DNA of 64,000 bases from Pseudomonas sp. GOM7 (GCF_026723825.1 NZ_CP113519.1:5270001-5334000); one strand, 5' to 3'. Counted from the stretch's first letter, positions 16,346-26,409 are shown. Numbers and translations are program-made. The notes: a model not told the origin generated them from the letters alone.

Positions 16346-17683
16346 TCAGCCTTTGTCAGTAATCCGCACCTCACTGAAGTAACCGGCCAGGCGCTGCAAG
16401 TCCGTGACATCGAGCTGGCCGGCCAACTGGCGTAGCTGCAACCAGGCGCGCAGGTAGCCGTGCCGCGCCTCGGCCAGGTCGCGGCGGGCACCATGCAGTT
16501 GCTGCTCGGCGTCGAGCACGTCGAGGTTGACTCGCTCGCCGCCGGCCACGCTCCTGCGCGTCGCCGCCACCAGCGTCTCGGCCGCGCTCACCGCCAGGCG
16601 ATAGGCACGTACGCGCGCGGCGGCGCTGTTGCACAGATTGAACTGCTGACGCAGGCGGGTGAGCACCTCGGCGGTCTGCGCATCCAGCTCGAAGCCGGCC
16701 TGCACATGGGCGGCCGTGGCCTGCCGGGTCGCCGCGCTCACCCCGCCACCGGCGAACAACGGCAGGCTGAGCTGGATGCCGATGCTGTCGGTGTCGTAGC
16801 GCTGGTTGTAGCTGCTCTCCGAATCGGAGTTGGTCAGGCGACTGTTGGCCACCAAGCTCAGGGTCGGCAGGTGGCCGGCACGCTGCTTCTCGATGCCCTG
16901 AGCCGCCACCTCGACGGCGCGCCGCTGCGCGGCCAGCTCGGCGTTGGCGGCCATGGCCAGGTCGCGCCAGGCCTCGAAACGCGCCGGCTGCGGCGGCTGG
17001 ATGGGAAAATCCTCGAGCAGCGGCTGCAGGTCGCTGCGCGCCAGCGGCTCGCCGATGATGGCCTCCAGCGCGCGCAGGGCCAGGTCCAGGTCGTCCTGCG
17101 CCTGGATCAGTTCGGCCTCGGCCAGGGCCAGGCGCGCCTCGGTTTCCAGCGCATCGGTACGGGTGCCCTCGCCGGCCCGCAGCAGACGCTGGTTGAGCTG
17201 CAGGCGTTCGGCCAGCGCGCGGCGCTGGGCACGCGCCAGGGCGATGCGCTCGTCACTCAACAAGGCCTGGCTGTAGGCCTCGAAAAGGCGCACCGCCAGT
17301 TCCTGGCTGCGCGCGCGAAAGCGCTCGTCGGCCAACAAGGTGCGCGCCACGCCCTGGCGGTAATCGGCCCAGGCGGCGTAATCGAACAAGGGTTGCTGCA
17401 AGCTGAGCACCGAGGCGTAACTGCGGTAGTCGCGCTCGACGCGGCGCTCGCCGGCCGTCACCTGCGAGTCGTTACGCTGGTTGCTGTAGCTCCACGACAG
17501 CCGTGGCAGCAACCCGGCGCGGCCGATGGCCTGGTTCTCCAGGCCGGCATCGCGCTCGGCAATGGCAGCCTGGAAACTCGGGTCATGGCGCAGCGCCAGG
17601 GCATAGGCGTCGAGCAGGCCGAGGGCGTTTGCCGGCAGGGCACAGCACAACAGCAAGCAGAAGCACAGCAGGCGCACGCTCAT
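16346..17683 (-). CDS. hasF: TolC-family outer-membrane channel HasF
   Basis: 445 residues with a signal peptide (LCFCLLLCCALPANA) and the TolC/AprF duplicated pattern: LDAYALALRHDPSFQAA at the start, QAQDDLDLALRALEAIIGEP in the middle and GERVNLDVLDAEQQLHGAR near the end. It forms the outer-membrane duct of the type I secretion machine for HasA. Start overlaps the hasE stop by four bases (ATGA). Confidence 0.9.
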   Translation of the reverse strand: MSVRLLCFCLLLCCALPANALGLLDAYALALRHDPSFQAAIAERDAGLENQAIGRAGLLPRLSWSYSNQRNDSQVTAGERRVERDYRSYASVLSLQQPLFDYAAWADYRQGVARTLLADERFRARSQELAVRLFEAYSQALLSDERIALARAQRRALAERLQLNQRLLRAGEGTRTDALETEARLALAEAELIQAQDDLDLALRALEAIIGEPLARSDLQPLLEDFPIQPPQPARFEAWRDLAMAANAELAAQRRAVEVAAQGIEKQRAGHLPTLSLVANSRLTNSDSESSYNQRYDTDSIGIQLSLPLFAGGGVSAATRQATAAHVQAGFELDAQTAEVLTRLRQQFNLCNSAAARVRAYRLAVSAAETLVAATRRSVAGGERVNLDVLDAEQQLHGARRDLAEARHGYLRAWLQLRQLAGQLDVTDLQRLAGYFSEVRITDKG

Positions 17684-18996
17684 TCCTCCGCCAGGGCCAG
17701 GTGGGTACGGTCGAGCAGCGGCTTGAACAGGTAGTTGAGCAGCGAGCGCTCGCCACTGCGGATAAAGGCCTCCACCGGCATGCCGGGGCGGATGCGCAGG
17801 CCGGCCAGTGGCTGCATGGCGTCTTCGTCCACGCGAATGCGGATGGCGTAGTACGGCTCGCCGCTGCGTTCGTCCTGCAGGCGGTCGGCGGAAACCAGCT
17901 CCAGGGTGCCAGCGACCCGTGGCGTGGTGCGCTGCTCGAAGGCGGTGAACAGCAGCTCCACCGGCAGGCCGGGATGCACCTTGTCCACCAGCGCCGGGCT
18001 CAGACGGCCTTCGACCAGCAGCGGTTGATCCTGCGGGACAATCTCCATCAGCGCCTGGCCGGGCGCGACCACACCGCCTTCGGTGAACACGCTGAGGCCG
18101 ACCACCAGGCCGCTGGCCGGTGCCCGCAGCAGGGTACGCTGCAATTCGATCTCGACCCCGGCCAGGCGATGGTGCAGCTCCTCGCTGCGAATCTGCGCCT
18201 CGGCCAGTTGGCTGCGCACCTGTTCCTGAAACTGCTCGCGGCGCTGCGCGGCGCGCAGGCGCAGTTCGGCGATCTGCCGCTGCAACTGGCCGATGCGCCC
18301 GGCGTCGTCGGCCAACAGGCCGCTCAGCTCGGCCCGCTGGCGTTCGGCATCGAGCAGGCGATTGCGCGGGATGTACTGCTCGGCCGCCAGTTCGCGCAGG
18401 CCCAGCAGTTGCTCGTCGAGCACGCGCAACTGCGCTTGCTTGCTGCCATGCAGCGCACGCAGGCCACCCAGTTGTGCCTCGCTGCCGGCCAGGTTCTGCG
18501 CCAGGCCGTCGAGTTCCAGGGCCAGGGCCTGACGGCGGCTGGCGAACAACTGGCGTTGCAACTCCAGGCTGGCGAGCGCCAAAGGGTCATCCGCACGCGC
18601 CAGCAACCAGGGGTCGAAGTCGATGTCCGCCGCGCCATCGCGCTCGGCAGCCAGGCGCGCGGCGCTGGCGCGGCTACCGATCAGTTGCGCACGCAGAGCC
18701 TCGGCCTGTGCCTGCAAGGCCTGGTCGTCCAGCTCCAGCAGCGGCTGGCCGGCCTGCACCGCATCACCATCGCGGGCCAGGATGCGTCGCACCGTGCCGC
18801 CCGTGGGATGCTGCAGCGCCTGGCGGTTGCCGCTGACCATCACCGTGCCGCTCACCGGCACGCCCTTGTCCAACGGCGCCAGCGCGGCCCAGGCGAGAAA
18901 GCCGCCGAAGCCGGCGAGCAGCAGCCACCAGCCGAGCCGCGTCGGCGCCCGGGCATCGACCACATGCAGAGGGGGCAGCGAAACTGGCGCGCTCAT
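17680..18996 (-). CDS. hasE: type I secretion membrane-fusion protein HasE (HlyD family)
   Basis: 438 residues: short cytoplasmic N-terminus, one membrane helix ([19 protein letters not shown]), a lipoyl half ([20 protein letters not shown]), a long coiled coil at about residues 90-270, the second lipoyl half ([20 protein letters not shown]) and the beta-barrel C-terminus. It bridges HasD in the inner membrane and HasF in the outer membrane. Four-base overlaps with both neighbours show coupled translation. Confidence 0.92.
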   Translation of the reverse strand: MSAPVSLPPLHVVDARAPTRLGWWLLLAGFGGFLAWAALAPLDKGVPVSGTVMVSGNRQALQHPTGGTVRRILARDGDAVQAGQPLLELDDQALQAQAEALRAQLIGSRASAARLAAERDGAADIDFDPWLLARADDPLALASLELQRQLFASRRQALALELDGLAQNLAGSEAQLGGLRALHGSKQAQLRVLDEQLLGLRELAAEQYIPRNRLLDAERQRAELSGLLADDAGRIGQLQRQIAELRLRAAQRREQFQEQVRSQLAEAQIRSEELHHRLAGVEIELQRTLLRAPASGLVVGLSVFTEGGVVAPGQALMEIVPQDQPLLVEGRLSPALVDKVHPGLPVELLFTAFEQRTTPRVAGTLELVSADRLQDERSGEPYYAIRIRVDEDAMQPLAGLRIRPGMPVEAFIRSGERSLLNYLFKPLLDRTHLALAEE

Positions 18997-20750
18997 CGTG
19001 GGCCTCCCGGCACGGCGCCATAGCTCATGCTCAGTGTCGGCGTGACACGCCGTACCGGTGCGTTCTGCGCCGCCGGGCGTGCGGCCTGCTGCAGGTCCTG
19101 CAGCACCCGGCTGGCCGGGCCGAAGGCCTGCATCTGCCCGCCGCGTAGCACCAGCAGTTGATCGGCGCCCGCGAGCAGTGCCGGGCGATGGCTGACCAGC
19201 ACCAGGGTGCGGCCCTGTTCGCGCAAACGGTCTAACGCCGCCAGCAGCGCCTGCTCCCCTGCTTCGTCGAGATTGGCGTCAGGCTCGTCGAGCACGATCA
19301 GCGCCGGCAGGCCATAGACCGCGCGGGCCAGGCCGATGCGCTGCTTCTGCCCACCGGAGAGCCCGGCGCCGCCCTCGCCCAGGCGCGTGTCGTAGCCCTG
19401 CGGCAGGCGCAGGATCAGTTCGTGCACCCCAGCCATCTGCGCCGCGGCGACCACCTTGTCCGCCTCCACCTCGGCGAAGCGGGCGATGTTCTCGGCGATG
19501 CTGCCGGCGAACAGTTGCACGTCCTGCGGCAGGTAGCCCAGGTGTGGGCCGAGCGCGTCCTTGTGCCACTGCTGCAGGTCGGCGCCGTCCAGGCGCACCT
19601 TGCCGGCCAGCGGTGCCTGCGCCGCCACCAGCAGGCGCGCCAGGCTGGACTTGCCACAACCGGACGGGCCCAGCACCACCAGGCGCTGACCCGGCTCCAG
19701 GGCGAAGCTGACCCCGGCCAGCACCGGCGTGCGCGAGCCCGGCGCGCAGGCCGACAACTGCTCCACACGCAGGGCGCCACGCGGCGCCGGCAGGCTCATG
19801 CCGCAAGTGCGCGGCGGCTGCGCGCGGAGCAGATCGCGCAGGCGCTGGTAGGCCTGCTGCGCGCCGCTCCACTGTTTCCAGGCATTGATCAGTTGATCCA
19901 GCGGGCCGAGCACGCGCCCGGCGAGGATGGAGCCAGCGATCATCATGCCGGGGGTGATCTGCCCGTCCACCGCCAGCAGCGCGCCGAGGCCGAGCATCAG
20001 CGACTGCAAGGCCAGGCGCACGGCCTTGGACGCCGCGCTAAAGCCCGCGCCCTGCTCGCTGGCGTGGTTCTGCAGGTGCAGGAAGCGGCCATGCTCGGCC
20101 TGCCAGCGCTGACGCAGGCGCGCCAGCATGCCCATGGCCTCGGTGGCCTCGGCGTTGCGCAGGTGCGAGCTGGCCGCCTGGGTGGCCTGGATCGCCAGTT
20201 GCCCGGCCTCGGCCAATGGCGCGCGGGTCAGCCACTGGTTGCCCCAGGTCAGCGCCAGCAGCAACGCCGCACCGCCCAGCGCCAACCAGCCGAGCCAGGG
20301 GTGGAAGAGAAACAGCACGGCCAGGTAGAGCGGGAACCAGGGTGCATCGAACAGGGCGAACAGGGCGTTGCCGGTGGCGAACTGGCGCAGGCTGGTCAGG
20401 TCGTTGAGCGGCTGCGCGCTGCTGCCACGACCGAGGCGCAGGCTGGCATCGAAGGTGGCGTCGTAGACGCGCTCACCCAGGCGCTGGTCGATCTGCGCGC
20501 CGAGGCGAATCACCACCAGGCTGCGCACCCATTCCAGCAGGCCCATGAAGAGGTACAGACCAAGCGCCATCAGCGTCAGCATGGCCAGGGTCATGTGGTT
20601 GCCGGAGGCCAGTACGCGGTCGTAGACCTGCAGCATGTACAGCGCCGGCGCCAGCATCAGCAGGTTGATCACCGCGCTGAACGCGCCGACGCTGACGAAG
20701 CCGCGCCGGCAGGTGGCCAGCGCGGCGAGGATTTCATTGCCAGGTTGCAT
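18993..20750 (-). CDS. hasD: type I secretion ABC transporter HasD
   Basis: About 585 residues from ATG 20750; a GTG at 20825 would add 25 residues, but family members begin near the chosen ATG ([20 protein letters not shown]). N-terminal six-helix transmembrane domain, then an ATPase domain with [23 protein letters not shown] and [10 protein letters not shown]. It lacks a C39 peptidase domain, fitting export of a substrate with an uncleaved C-terminal signal such as HasA. The gap to hasA is 166 bases. Confidence 0.92.
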   Translation of the reverse strand: MQPGNEILAALATCRRGFVSVGAFSAVINLLMLAPALYMLQVYDRVLASGNHMTLAMLTLMALGLYLFMGLLEWVRSLVVIRLGAQIDQRLGERVYDATFDASLRLGRGSSAQPLNDLTSLRQFATGNALFALFDAPWFPLYLAVLFLFHPWLGWLALGGAALLLALTWGNQWLTRAPLAEAGQLAIQATQAASSHLRNAEATEAMGMLARLRQRWQAEHGRFLHLQNHASEQGAGFSAASKAVRLALQSLMLGLGALLAVDGQITPGMMIAGSILAGRVLGPLDQLINAWKQWSGAQQAYQRLRDLLRAQPPRTCGMSLPAPRGALRVEQLSACAPGSRTPVLAGVSFALEPGQRLVVLGPSGCGKSSLARLLVAAQAPLAGKVRLDGADLQQWHKDALGPHLGYLPQDVQLFAGSIAENIARFAEVEADKVVAAAQMAGVHELILRLPQGYDTRLGEGGAGLSGGQKQRIGLARAVYGLPALIVLDEPDANLDEAGEQALLAALDRLREQGRTLVLVSHRPALLAGADQLLVLRGGQMQAFGPASRVLQDLQQAARPAAQNAPVRRVTPTLSMSYGAVPGGPR

Positions 20751-20916
20751 GCCGTAGCACCCCAGAAACGCCGCCTGCCGCGATTGACGCAGCAGGCCGC
20801 GAATGTCGAGAATTCCTTCGGCCACCGTGGCGCGAGTTGTTCAGGCCAGCACCACGGTAGTCGTTGCCGGCGGCCGGGAGAGCGATCTCCCCGCCGCCTT
20901 TTTCATCACCGCGCGA

Positions 20917-21534
20917 TCAGGCCGCCATGGCCAGGTCGTCGGCCAGCTCCGCTACGCCGACCGTCTCGGCCGAGCTGCTGCTCAGCGGGCCGGCAGCCAG
21001 GGCGGCGGCGACCACGTCGAAGGTGTCGTCGGTGGACACGCCATAGGCGGCGAACAGCTCGTCCAGCACCGATTCCAGCGGCGCGGTGTTGCCCTGCATC
21101 AGGCCATAGATGGTTTCGTGCACTTCGTTGCCGGCACGGCCAGCACCGTAAGCGGCGGACAGATCCAGACCGCTGAAGGTGACCACGTAGTTGCTCAGGG
21201 TGAAATCGCTGCCCGAACCACCGCCAAGCACCTCGCCCAGGGAGACGTTGTCCAGTTCCCCGTAGAGGTAGTGGTTCTGGTTGCTGCTGGCCGGCAACAG
21301 CGGGTTGAACACGTAGTGCAGGCCATTGCTGGTGTCGCTGTCGGCGATGAAGGCGTAGTCCGAGCCATTGGCGCCGTGGGTGGCGTACTGGTCGCCACTG
21401 AATGTGCCGTTGCTGAAACCACCGGTGTTGCTCTGACCATGGCCGGCAGTGGCGAAGCCGCTCGTCCAGAAGGCCAGGTAATCGTCGATGGTGGAGCTGC
21501 CGAAAATCGGGTCGTAGGTAACGGAAACGCTCAT
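20917..21534 (-). CDS. hasA: secreted haem-binding protein HasA (hemophore)
   Basis: 205 residues, the usual HasA length, from ATG 21534 (GAGGAC site in front); a longer frame with 14 extra residues has no support. Aligned by eye with P. aeruginosa HasA, candidate haem ligands are kept: His in ATAGHGQSNTGGF, Tyr in LHYVFNP and the supporting His in NHYLYGEL. The C-terminal GVAELADDLAMAA is the type I secretion signal. The loop before NHYLYG is longer than in P. aeruginosa (NPLLPASSNQ). HasA is exported by HasDEF, takes haem from host or environment, and passes it to HasR. Confidence 0.94.
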   Translation of the reverse strand: MSVSVTYDPIFGSSTIDDYLAFWTSGFATAGHGQSNTGGFSNGTFSGDQYATHGANGSDYAFIADSDTSNGLHYVFNPLLPASSNQNHYLYGELDNVSLGEVLGGGSGSDFTLSNYVVTFSGLDLSAAYGAGRAGNEVHETIYGLMQGNTAPLESVLDELFAAYGVSTDDTFDVVAAALAAGPLSSSSAETVGVAELADDLAMAA

Positions 21535-21565
21535 GACAAGTCCTCGTGTGACAGGGTGTGTTGGA

Positions 21566-21636
21566 CGCTGCTGCAACAGGCTGCAGCGCCTTTGCCCAAC
21601 CTGGGCAAAGCCTTGCCCCGGCCCCTTGGCCGGGGC
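21566..21636 (-). promoter_or_regulatory. cluster of hairpins between hasR and hasA
   Basis: Three inverted repeats in a row in the 105-base gap: GCCCCGGCC/GGCCGGGGC (21615-21623 with 21628-21636), CTTTGCCC/GGGCAAAG (21590-21597 with 21603-21610) and the weaker CGCTGC/GCAGCG (21566-21571 with 21583-21588). No T run follows on the minus strand, so they look less like terminators than like RNA-processing or 3'-stabilising structures that could set different hasR and hasA levels. Confidence 0.65.
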
Positions 21637-21639
21637 CGT

Positions 21640-24420
21640 TCAGAAGCGATACTCGAGCATCCCGGTGAGGGTGCGGCCACGGGCCAGGGACAGGTTGTTG
21701 GCATCGCCCATGGCGACGAAGTAGGCCTGGTCGGTGACGTTCTCCATCGACAGCGCCAGGTTCAGGCTGCTGGTCATCCAGTAACTGGCGTAGAGGTCGT
21801 AGACCTTGTACTGCGGCCAGAGCGCCTGATCGATCTGCGAGTAGGAGTGGTTGTCGAGGTTCTCGCCATTGCCGGCGCTGTAACGCAGGCGCGCGCCCAG
21901 ATCCAGGCGTCTGTCGAGAAAGCGCATGCCCAGGGTCAGCGAGCCGCGATCAGCCGGCATGTAGGCGGCATTGCCCATGATGTGATTGCAGGAAACCTGC
22001 TCGTTCAGCGCCTCGTTGGGCTGCGCCTCGTAGAGGGGCCGCCGCACCGGAATCAGGCGCGTCCCGACGCGGATGAAGGTGGTGACGGTGCCCACCTGCA
22101 CACGCTTCTGCGCCCCGCCCAGGTAGAAGTCCTTCGAGCAGAACTCGTTGCTGCCGATCATGTGGGTGTAGCTGAGCTGCGCGTAGTAGTCACCGGCGTC
22201 GTAATCGAGGTTGTACTCGACACCGCGAAAGCGCGTCTGCTTCAGGTTGTTCTGGTAGGCCGAGCGGCCAAGGGCCGTGCCGCCCACCGTAGCTCCCGGC
22301 ACGCTGACGTTGATATCCATGAAGGAGAAATCGTCGATACGGGTATCGAAATAGGCCACCTTGATACCCAGGCGGTCGCCGTCACGCAGCAAGGATTCCT
22401 TGAAGACGTTGAAGCCGGCCTCCCAGTTGTACGAGCGCTCCGCTTCGAGGAAGGGGTTGGGATAGACCATCTCGTTACCGCCGCCATGAGGGCGGCCAGA
22501 CATGAAGGCCTCGGTCACAGCCGGTGGACGCCAGCCCTTGCCCCAACGGGTGTAGAGCTGCAGCCAGTCCACCCCCGGTTTGATCGCGAGGCCCAGGGTC
22601 GGCGAAAAACGTCCCTCTTCACGATCCACGTCATAGACCAGCGAGCGCTCCACATTGTTGCTGGCGGTGAACTGGCCCTCGGGCAGCATCCACCCCGTAA
22701 GGCCCGTGTCGCCCTCCAGGCGATAGCGGTCGTAGCGCAGCCCGGCATCAAGCGTCAGCCACTGCTCGTAGTCGTAGATCACCTGGCCGAACAGGCTGGC
22801 CAGGGTGCGCTCGCCCTCCGGCGTGGCGCCCTTGATATAGGGGTAGGCCGTTTCGTTGGTCGAGGGGGTACGTGCGGTCGAGGGCTTGAAGCTGTCGCGG
22901 AACAGTTCGCTGCCATAGGTGAAGGCGAACTGGTGCGCGTCGCCCAGGTAGAAGCGTGAGGTGTTCTGCAGTTGCAGGCCCCAGGTATCGGTACGGTACT
23001 TGTCGCTGTAGTCGGGGTACCAGTTGCCGCTGCCCGGGCTGGCCGCGCTGCCGGCATTCCAGCGATCCTGGCGGGTGCTGACGTAATAGAGCTTGGCCTT
23101 GAAATCGATCAGGTCGTTGTCGGGGCTGTAGCTATAGTCCAGCGCGGTGTTGCGGGCGATCACGTCGCTGGTGCCCTGGCGGCGGTAATAGGTGCTCTGG
23201 TTGTCATCAGCGATATAGGCCCAGGCATCCTTGCTGTCGGTGTCGTACTCCATGTAACTCAGTTGCAGGCGCTGATCCGTCGGCAGATTCAAGCCCAGCT
23301 TGAACAGGCGCGAGCGGGTCACGCTGTCCATTTCCCCCACCTCGGACTCCAGCCAGTCCTCCCAGGCGCGCGGCGCGATAGTGCGAATGCGGATCTCGCT
23401 GCCGAGGTTGTCCTTGTCCTGGGTACCGGCGCGATAGTCACCGAAGTGACGCTCGCTGACGCCCAGCAGCACGTCGCCTATCTCGTTGCCGAAGGCGAAC
23501 AGGGCGCTGCCGTTGAAGTAGGTGCCATTGCCCAGTTCGCCGATGCCATGCCCGCCGCGCAGACGCCCACCGTATTCCTTGCCCTCGCCGAGGAACTCGC
23601 GCGCCTCGACCGAGTTGAACGAAGCGATGCCGCCCAGCACCCCGGCGCCGCCCATGCCGGCGCTGGTACCCTTGTAGATCTCCACGCTGGAGATGAATTC
23701 GGGATCGACGAACATCACCCCGTTACGCTGCTGGTGGCCGTTGACGCTGAAGTTCTGGCGCATGCCGTCGACGTTCATGTTGACCCGGCCATAGTCCTGC
23801 ACGCCGCGGATGTTCACCGACAGGCCAGGGTCGCGCTGGTTGACGGCGGTGTAGACGCCGGAGGTTTCCTCGAGCATGTCGGCGGCATGCCGGGGCGGGC
23901 GCCGGTCGATCTGCTCGCGGTCGATCACCGCCACCGAGCGCGGCTTGAGGTAGGTTTCCTGGCGTTCGCTGAGCCACTGGCTCTGCACGTTGGTGGGTTG
24001 CAACTGCAATGCCTGCTCGGCGCCCACGCCCCGGCGGATCAGGGTAACCTGCTGCGCGCCGTCGAAGCGGTAGTCCACCGGCGCGCTGCCGAGCAGGCGG
24101 CGGAGGCCCTCATCGAGCGAGTAGCGCCCTTTCAGCGGCGTGCTGGCCAAGTCCTGCAGGCGCGCGCTGTCGAAGAACACCTGCACCCCGGCCTGCTCGG
24201 CGAAGGCCAGGGCGGCGCGATCCAGCGGCTGGGCGGCGATATCGAAGGCCACCAGTTGATGCTGGGTGCTGGCCGCCTCGGCTGCCGGCTGGGCAGCGAA
24301 GGCAAGGCCGTTCATGGCCATGGCAACCCCCAACGCGACACCGCCAAGCAGCGGCAGCGAGCCGCCCCGGCGCCGGGTGGGAGGTACTACGCGACGACTA
24401 TGACTCACGACTGACTCCAT
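21640..24420 (-). CDS. hasR: TonB-dependent hemophore/haem receptor HasR
   Basis: About 926 residues from ATG 24420. Signal peptide ends near AFAAQPA; a STN signalling domain follows (FDIAAQPLDRAALAFAEQAG ... LLGSAPVDYRF), then the plug (ERQETYLKPRSVAVIDREQI, GVQDYGRVNMNVDGMRQNF) and a 22-strand-type barrel ending in the aromatic residue of MLEYRF. The receptor accepts haem from HasA and, through the STN domain, signals to the anti-sigma HasS. A Fur-like box lies just upstream, giving it a promoter separate from hasI-hasS. Confidence 0.94.
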   Translation of the reverse strand: MESVVSHSRRVVPPTRRRGGSLPLLGGVALGVAMAMNGLAFAAQPAAEAASTQHQLVAFDIAAQPLDRAALAFAEQAGVQVFFDSARLQDLASTPLKGRYSLDEGLRRLLGSAPVDYRFDGAQQVTLIRRGVGAEQALQLQPTNVQSQWLSERQETYLKPRSVAVIDREQIDRRPPRHAADMLEETSGVYTAVNQRDPGLSVNIRGVQDYGRVNMNVDGMRQNFSVNGHQQRNGVMFVDPEFISSVEIYKGTSAGMGGAGVLGGIASFNSVEAREFLGEGKEYGGRLRGGHGIGELGNGTYFNGSALFAFGNEIGDVLLGVSERHFGDYRAGTQDKDNLGSEIRIRTIAPRAWEDWLESEVGEMDSVTRSRLFKLGLNLPTDQRLQLSYMEYDTDSKDAWAYIADDNQSTYYRRQGTSDVIARNTALDYSYSPDNDLIDFKAKLYYVSTRQDRWNAGSAASPGSGNWYPDYSDKYRTDTWGLQLQNTSRFYLGDAHQFAFTYGSELFRDSFKPSTARTPSTNETAYPYIKGATPEGERTLASLFGQVIYDYEQWLTLDAGLRYDRYRLEGDTGLTGWMLPEGQFTASNNVERSLVYDVDREEGRFSPTLGLAIKPGVDWLQLYTRWGKGWRPPAVTEAFMSGRPHGGGNEMVYPNPFLEAERSYNWEAGFNVFKESLLRDGDRLGIKVAYFDTRIDDFSFMDINVSVPGATVGGTALGRSAYQNNLKQTRFRGVEYNLDYDAGDYYAQLSYTHMIGSNEFCSKDFYLGGAQKRVQVGTVTTFIRVGTRLIPVRRPLYEAQPNEALNEQVSCNHIMGNAAYMPADRGSLTLGMRFLDRRLDLGARLRYSAGNGENLDNHSYSQIDQALWPQYKVYDLYASYWMTSSLNLALSMENVTDQAYFVAMGDANNLSLARGRTLTGMLEYRF

Positions 24421-24424
24421 TCCG

Positions 24425-24453
24425 TTGTTGTTAATGAAAATCACTAACAACAA
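24425..24453 (-). promoter_or_regulatory. Fur-like box upstream of hasR
   Basis: Read on the minus strand, GTTAGTGATTTTCATTAAC (24430-24448) matches 14 of 19 positions of the Fur consensus GATAATGATAATCATTATC. It lies inside a longer exact inverted repeat, TTGTTGTTA / TAACAACAA. It abuts the hasR start, so iron-replete Fur would block expression. Confidence 0.7.
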
Positions 24454-24533
24454 AGACGCGCGATGCGTGGAAAGTCAGTAAGGCAATCTGGAAAATTTTT
24501 GATGGTTCGTTTCTGGTGAGGGGAGATGCTTGA

Positions 24534-25383
24534 TTGATACCGGACTGGCAAGTTTGTGTGTTGGTTCGTTGAGTGTCTTGGACGCCGCTTTGGGTGTCTT
24601 CAGATAGTCCGGGTTTCGCCCCCTCGGGCGACTCACTTTTCTTTGAAATCGGATTGCCGCCCAGCGCAAAGAAAAGTAAGCAAAAGAAACGCACCCCCGC
24701 CATCCGGCCCCGGCTGCGCCGGGGTTCGTTCGTTCCATCATTGCTCCGAGGGCCCGACCGGATGCGGCCCACCGACGAAGGGCCATCCCTGGCCAGTCGC
24801 GGCTCTCGCGGCATCCATGCCGCTCAACCCTCTACACAACGATTCCACTCACCCTCCTGAAGGGGGACATTCGCGCGCCTGAACGAACCGGCATTCCAAG
24901 GTACGCCTGGCGTGTTCTGGTAGCTGTAAAGTTGCGATGTGGCCGTCGAATTAAACCAATACTTTCATTCGCGCAGTTTCATGTATTGAACAGCTTGCCG
25001 GCTTGCAGCCGGCATTCAGGTCAGCCCTAAGGCTGACCAATGTTCAAGCACTCCGTGCTACTTCTGGGTTACCTCGCGTTCAGGCGCGTGCAGAGCCCGC
25101 CCAGGAGGGCGAACGGAGTCGTCGTGGAAGAGGTTGAGCGGCATGGATGCCGCGAAAGCCGCGATGGGCCAGGGATGGCCCACCGCGGCGGGCCTCTGGA
25201 GCGGCGATGGAGTGAGCGAACCCTCGCGCAGCGAGGGCCGGATGACCGGGCGGAGGGTTTTGGTTACTTTTGCCCCGCAAAAGTGACTCGCCCGGGAGGG
25301 CGAAACCAAAAACATCAGCAAAAACGCGGCAATTCGGAACAGGCACCAGAACAACTCACACCGTATTGCCAGCCCGGTATCAA
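24534..25383. repeat. large palindromic hairpin element, copy 1
   Basis: An 850-base non-coding element filling most of the 1-kb gap between hasS and hasR. Its ends are inverted copies, TTGATACCGGACTGGCAA (24534-24551) and TTGCCAGCCCGGTATCAA (25366-25383). Each arm is a chain of stem-loops (for example CCCCGGC tgc GCCGGGG, GCGGCATCCATGCCGC, CGCCC/GGGCG, ACTTTTCTTTG/CAAAGAAAAGT). The arms face a core with GCCGGCTTGCAGCCGGC and GGTCAGCCCTAAGGCTGACC (25019-25038). It reappears in reverse complement at 43638-44505. Short reading frames inside are not conserved as proteins between arms. No transposase is present; origin as a non-autonomous mobile element is inferred from the ends. Confidence 0.75.
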
Positions 25384-25449
25384 GCCTGATCGCCCAAAGA
25401 AACCACGCCCCCAATTCTCCCTGCCGTTTTCGAGCGAGCCGCACCGGCC

Positions 25450-26409
25450 TCAGTAGAGCAGACTGACTCCCAGCAACTCACGATGCTGCAGATGCATCTC
25501 CCGCGTCAGGGTGGCCAAGGCGGCGTCCAGCCCGTCAAGGCGGAAAACCCCACTGACCTCACGCTGCGCCAGCGCATCATCACCGATGAAGATATGACCC
25601 GGCCGATACCGGTTGATCCGTTCGATCACCTGCCCCAGCGGCTGGCGGTCGAAGATCAATAGCCCCCGTTGCCAACTGGTGGTGCGCGGCAGGTCGAGCG
25701 CCAGGTCATGCAGGCCCTGGGCGTCGTAGCACAGGCTGTGACCTTCCTCCAGGCGCCGCTGCTGGCCCATGGCGCTCACCTGCACGGCATGTTCGAGCAC
25801 GCCCACCCGCGTTTCGTCCGCTTCGCGCTGCACCAGAAAGCGCGTACCCAGGGCCTGGACGCTGCCGCCGGCCGCCGCGACGACGAAGGGTCGGTCGGCC
25901 TGCGGCGCGACCTGGAAGATCGCCGCCCCGGCGAGCAGCTCGACCCGGCGCTGGCCGCTGGAATAATCCAGGCGGATGGCACTGGCGCCGTCCAGAGTCA
26001 CTTCGCTGCCATCTTCCAGGGTCAGGCTGCGCACCTCACCAGCGGCGGTGCGCTGATCGGCCAGCAGCGGCAGGAGCAGCCGTTCGCTCTGGCCCAGACC
26101 CAACCCGCCGAGCAGCAGCGCCAGACAAGCCGCCGCCCCCCAGCGGCGCAGGCGCGCAGGCCGGCGCGGTCGAGCGCGCCGGCCGGGCGCAACGGCAACC
26201 ATGGGCGGCGTGGCCGGTAAGCGACCCAAAGCGGCCCAGGTGCGCTGGGCCACGGCCAGCGCTTCGACATGCCCGGCATCGGCCTGCAACCATTGTTGCA
26301 GCGCCTGCCGCTGGGCGTCGTCGAGCGGGGCATCGGCCAGCAGCACCGCCCACTCGGCGGCCACCTCGCGGACACTCCGCTGCTGTGGTTCTTGGCTAAT
26401 CAGGCTCAC
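25450..26409 (-). CDS. hasS: FecR-family anti-sigma regulator HasS
   Basis: 319 residues from a GTG at 26409. The N-terminal cytoplasmic domain (VREVAAEWAVLLADAPLDD ... WLQADAGHVEALAVAQRTW) is the DUF4880/sigma-binding part. One membrane helix follows near residues 89-106 (GAAACLALLLGGLGLG), then the periplasmic FecR domain (VRSLTLEDGSEVTLDGASAI) and a STN-like C-terminus. HasS holds sigma factor HasI until HasA-haem-loaded HasR signals. It lies 93 bases after hasI. Confidence 0.88.
   Translation of the reverse strand: MSLISQEPQQRSVREVAAEWAVLLADAPLDDAQRQALQQWLQADAGHVEALAVAQRTWAALGRLPATPPMVAVAPGRRARPRRPARLRRWGAAACLALLLGGLGLGQSERLLLPLLADQRTAAGEVRSLTLEDGSEVTLDGASAIRLDYSSGQRRVELLAGAAIFQVAPQADRPFVVAAAGGSVQALGTRFLVQREADETRVGVLEHAVQVSAMGQQRRLEEGHSLCYDAQGLHDLALDLPRTTSWQRGLLIFDRQPLGQVIERINRYRPGHIFIGDDALAQREVSGVFRLDGLDAALATLTREMHLQHRELLGVSLLY

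Noticed and set aside
17503-19023. 506-residue plus-strand frame opposite hasE/hasF
   Set aside because: Rich in Gln, Arg and Ala with no domain; the minus strand carries well-defined HasE and HasF with overlapping starts and stops. Frames at 19422-21176, 20803-22959 and 22972-24414 are likewise shadows of hasD, hasA and hasR.
24556-25456. Several 80-140-residue frames within hairpin element copy 1, and similar ones in copy 2
   Set aside because: They overlap on both strands, contain the translated palindromes, and differ in frame between arms; the conserved feature is base pairing, not protein sequence.
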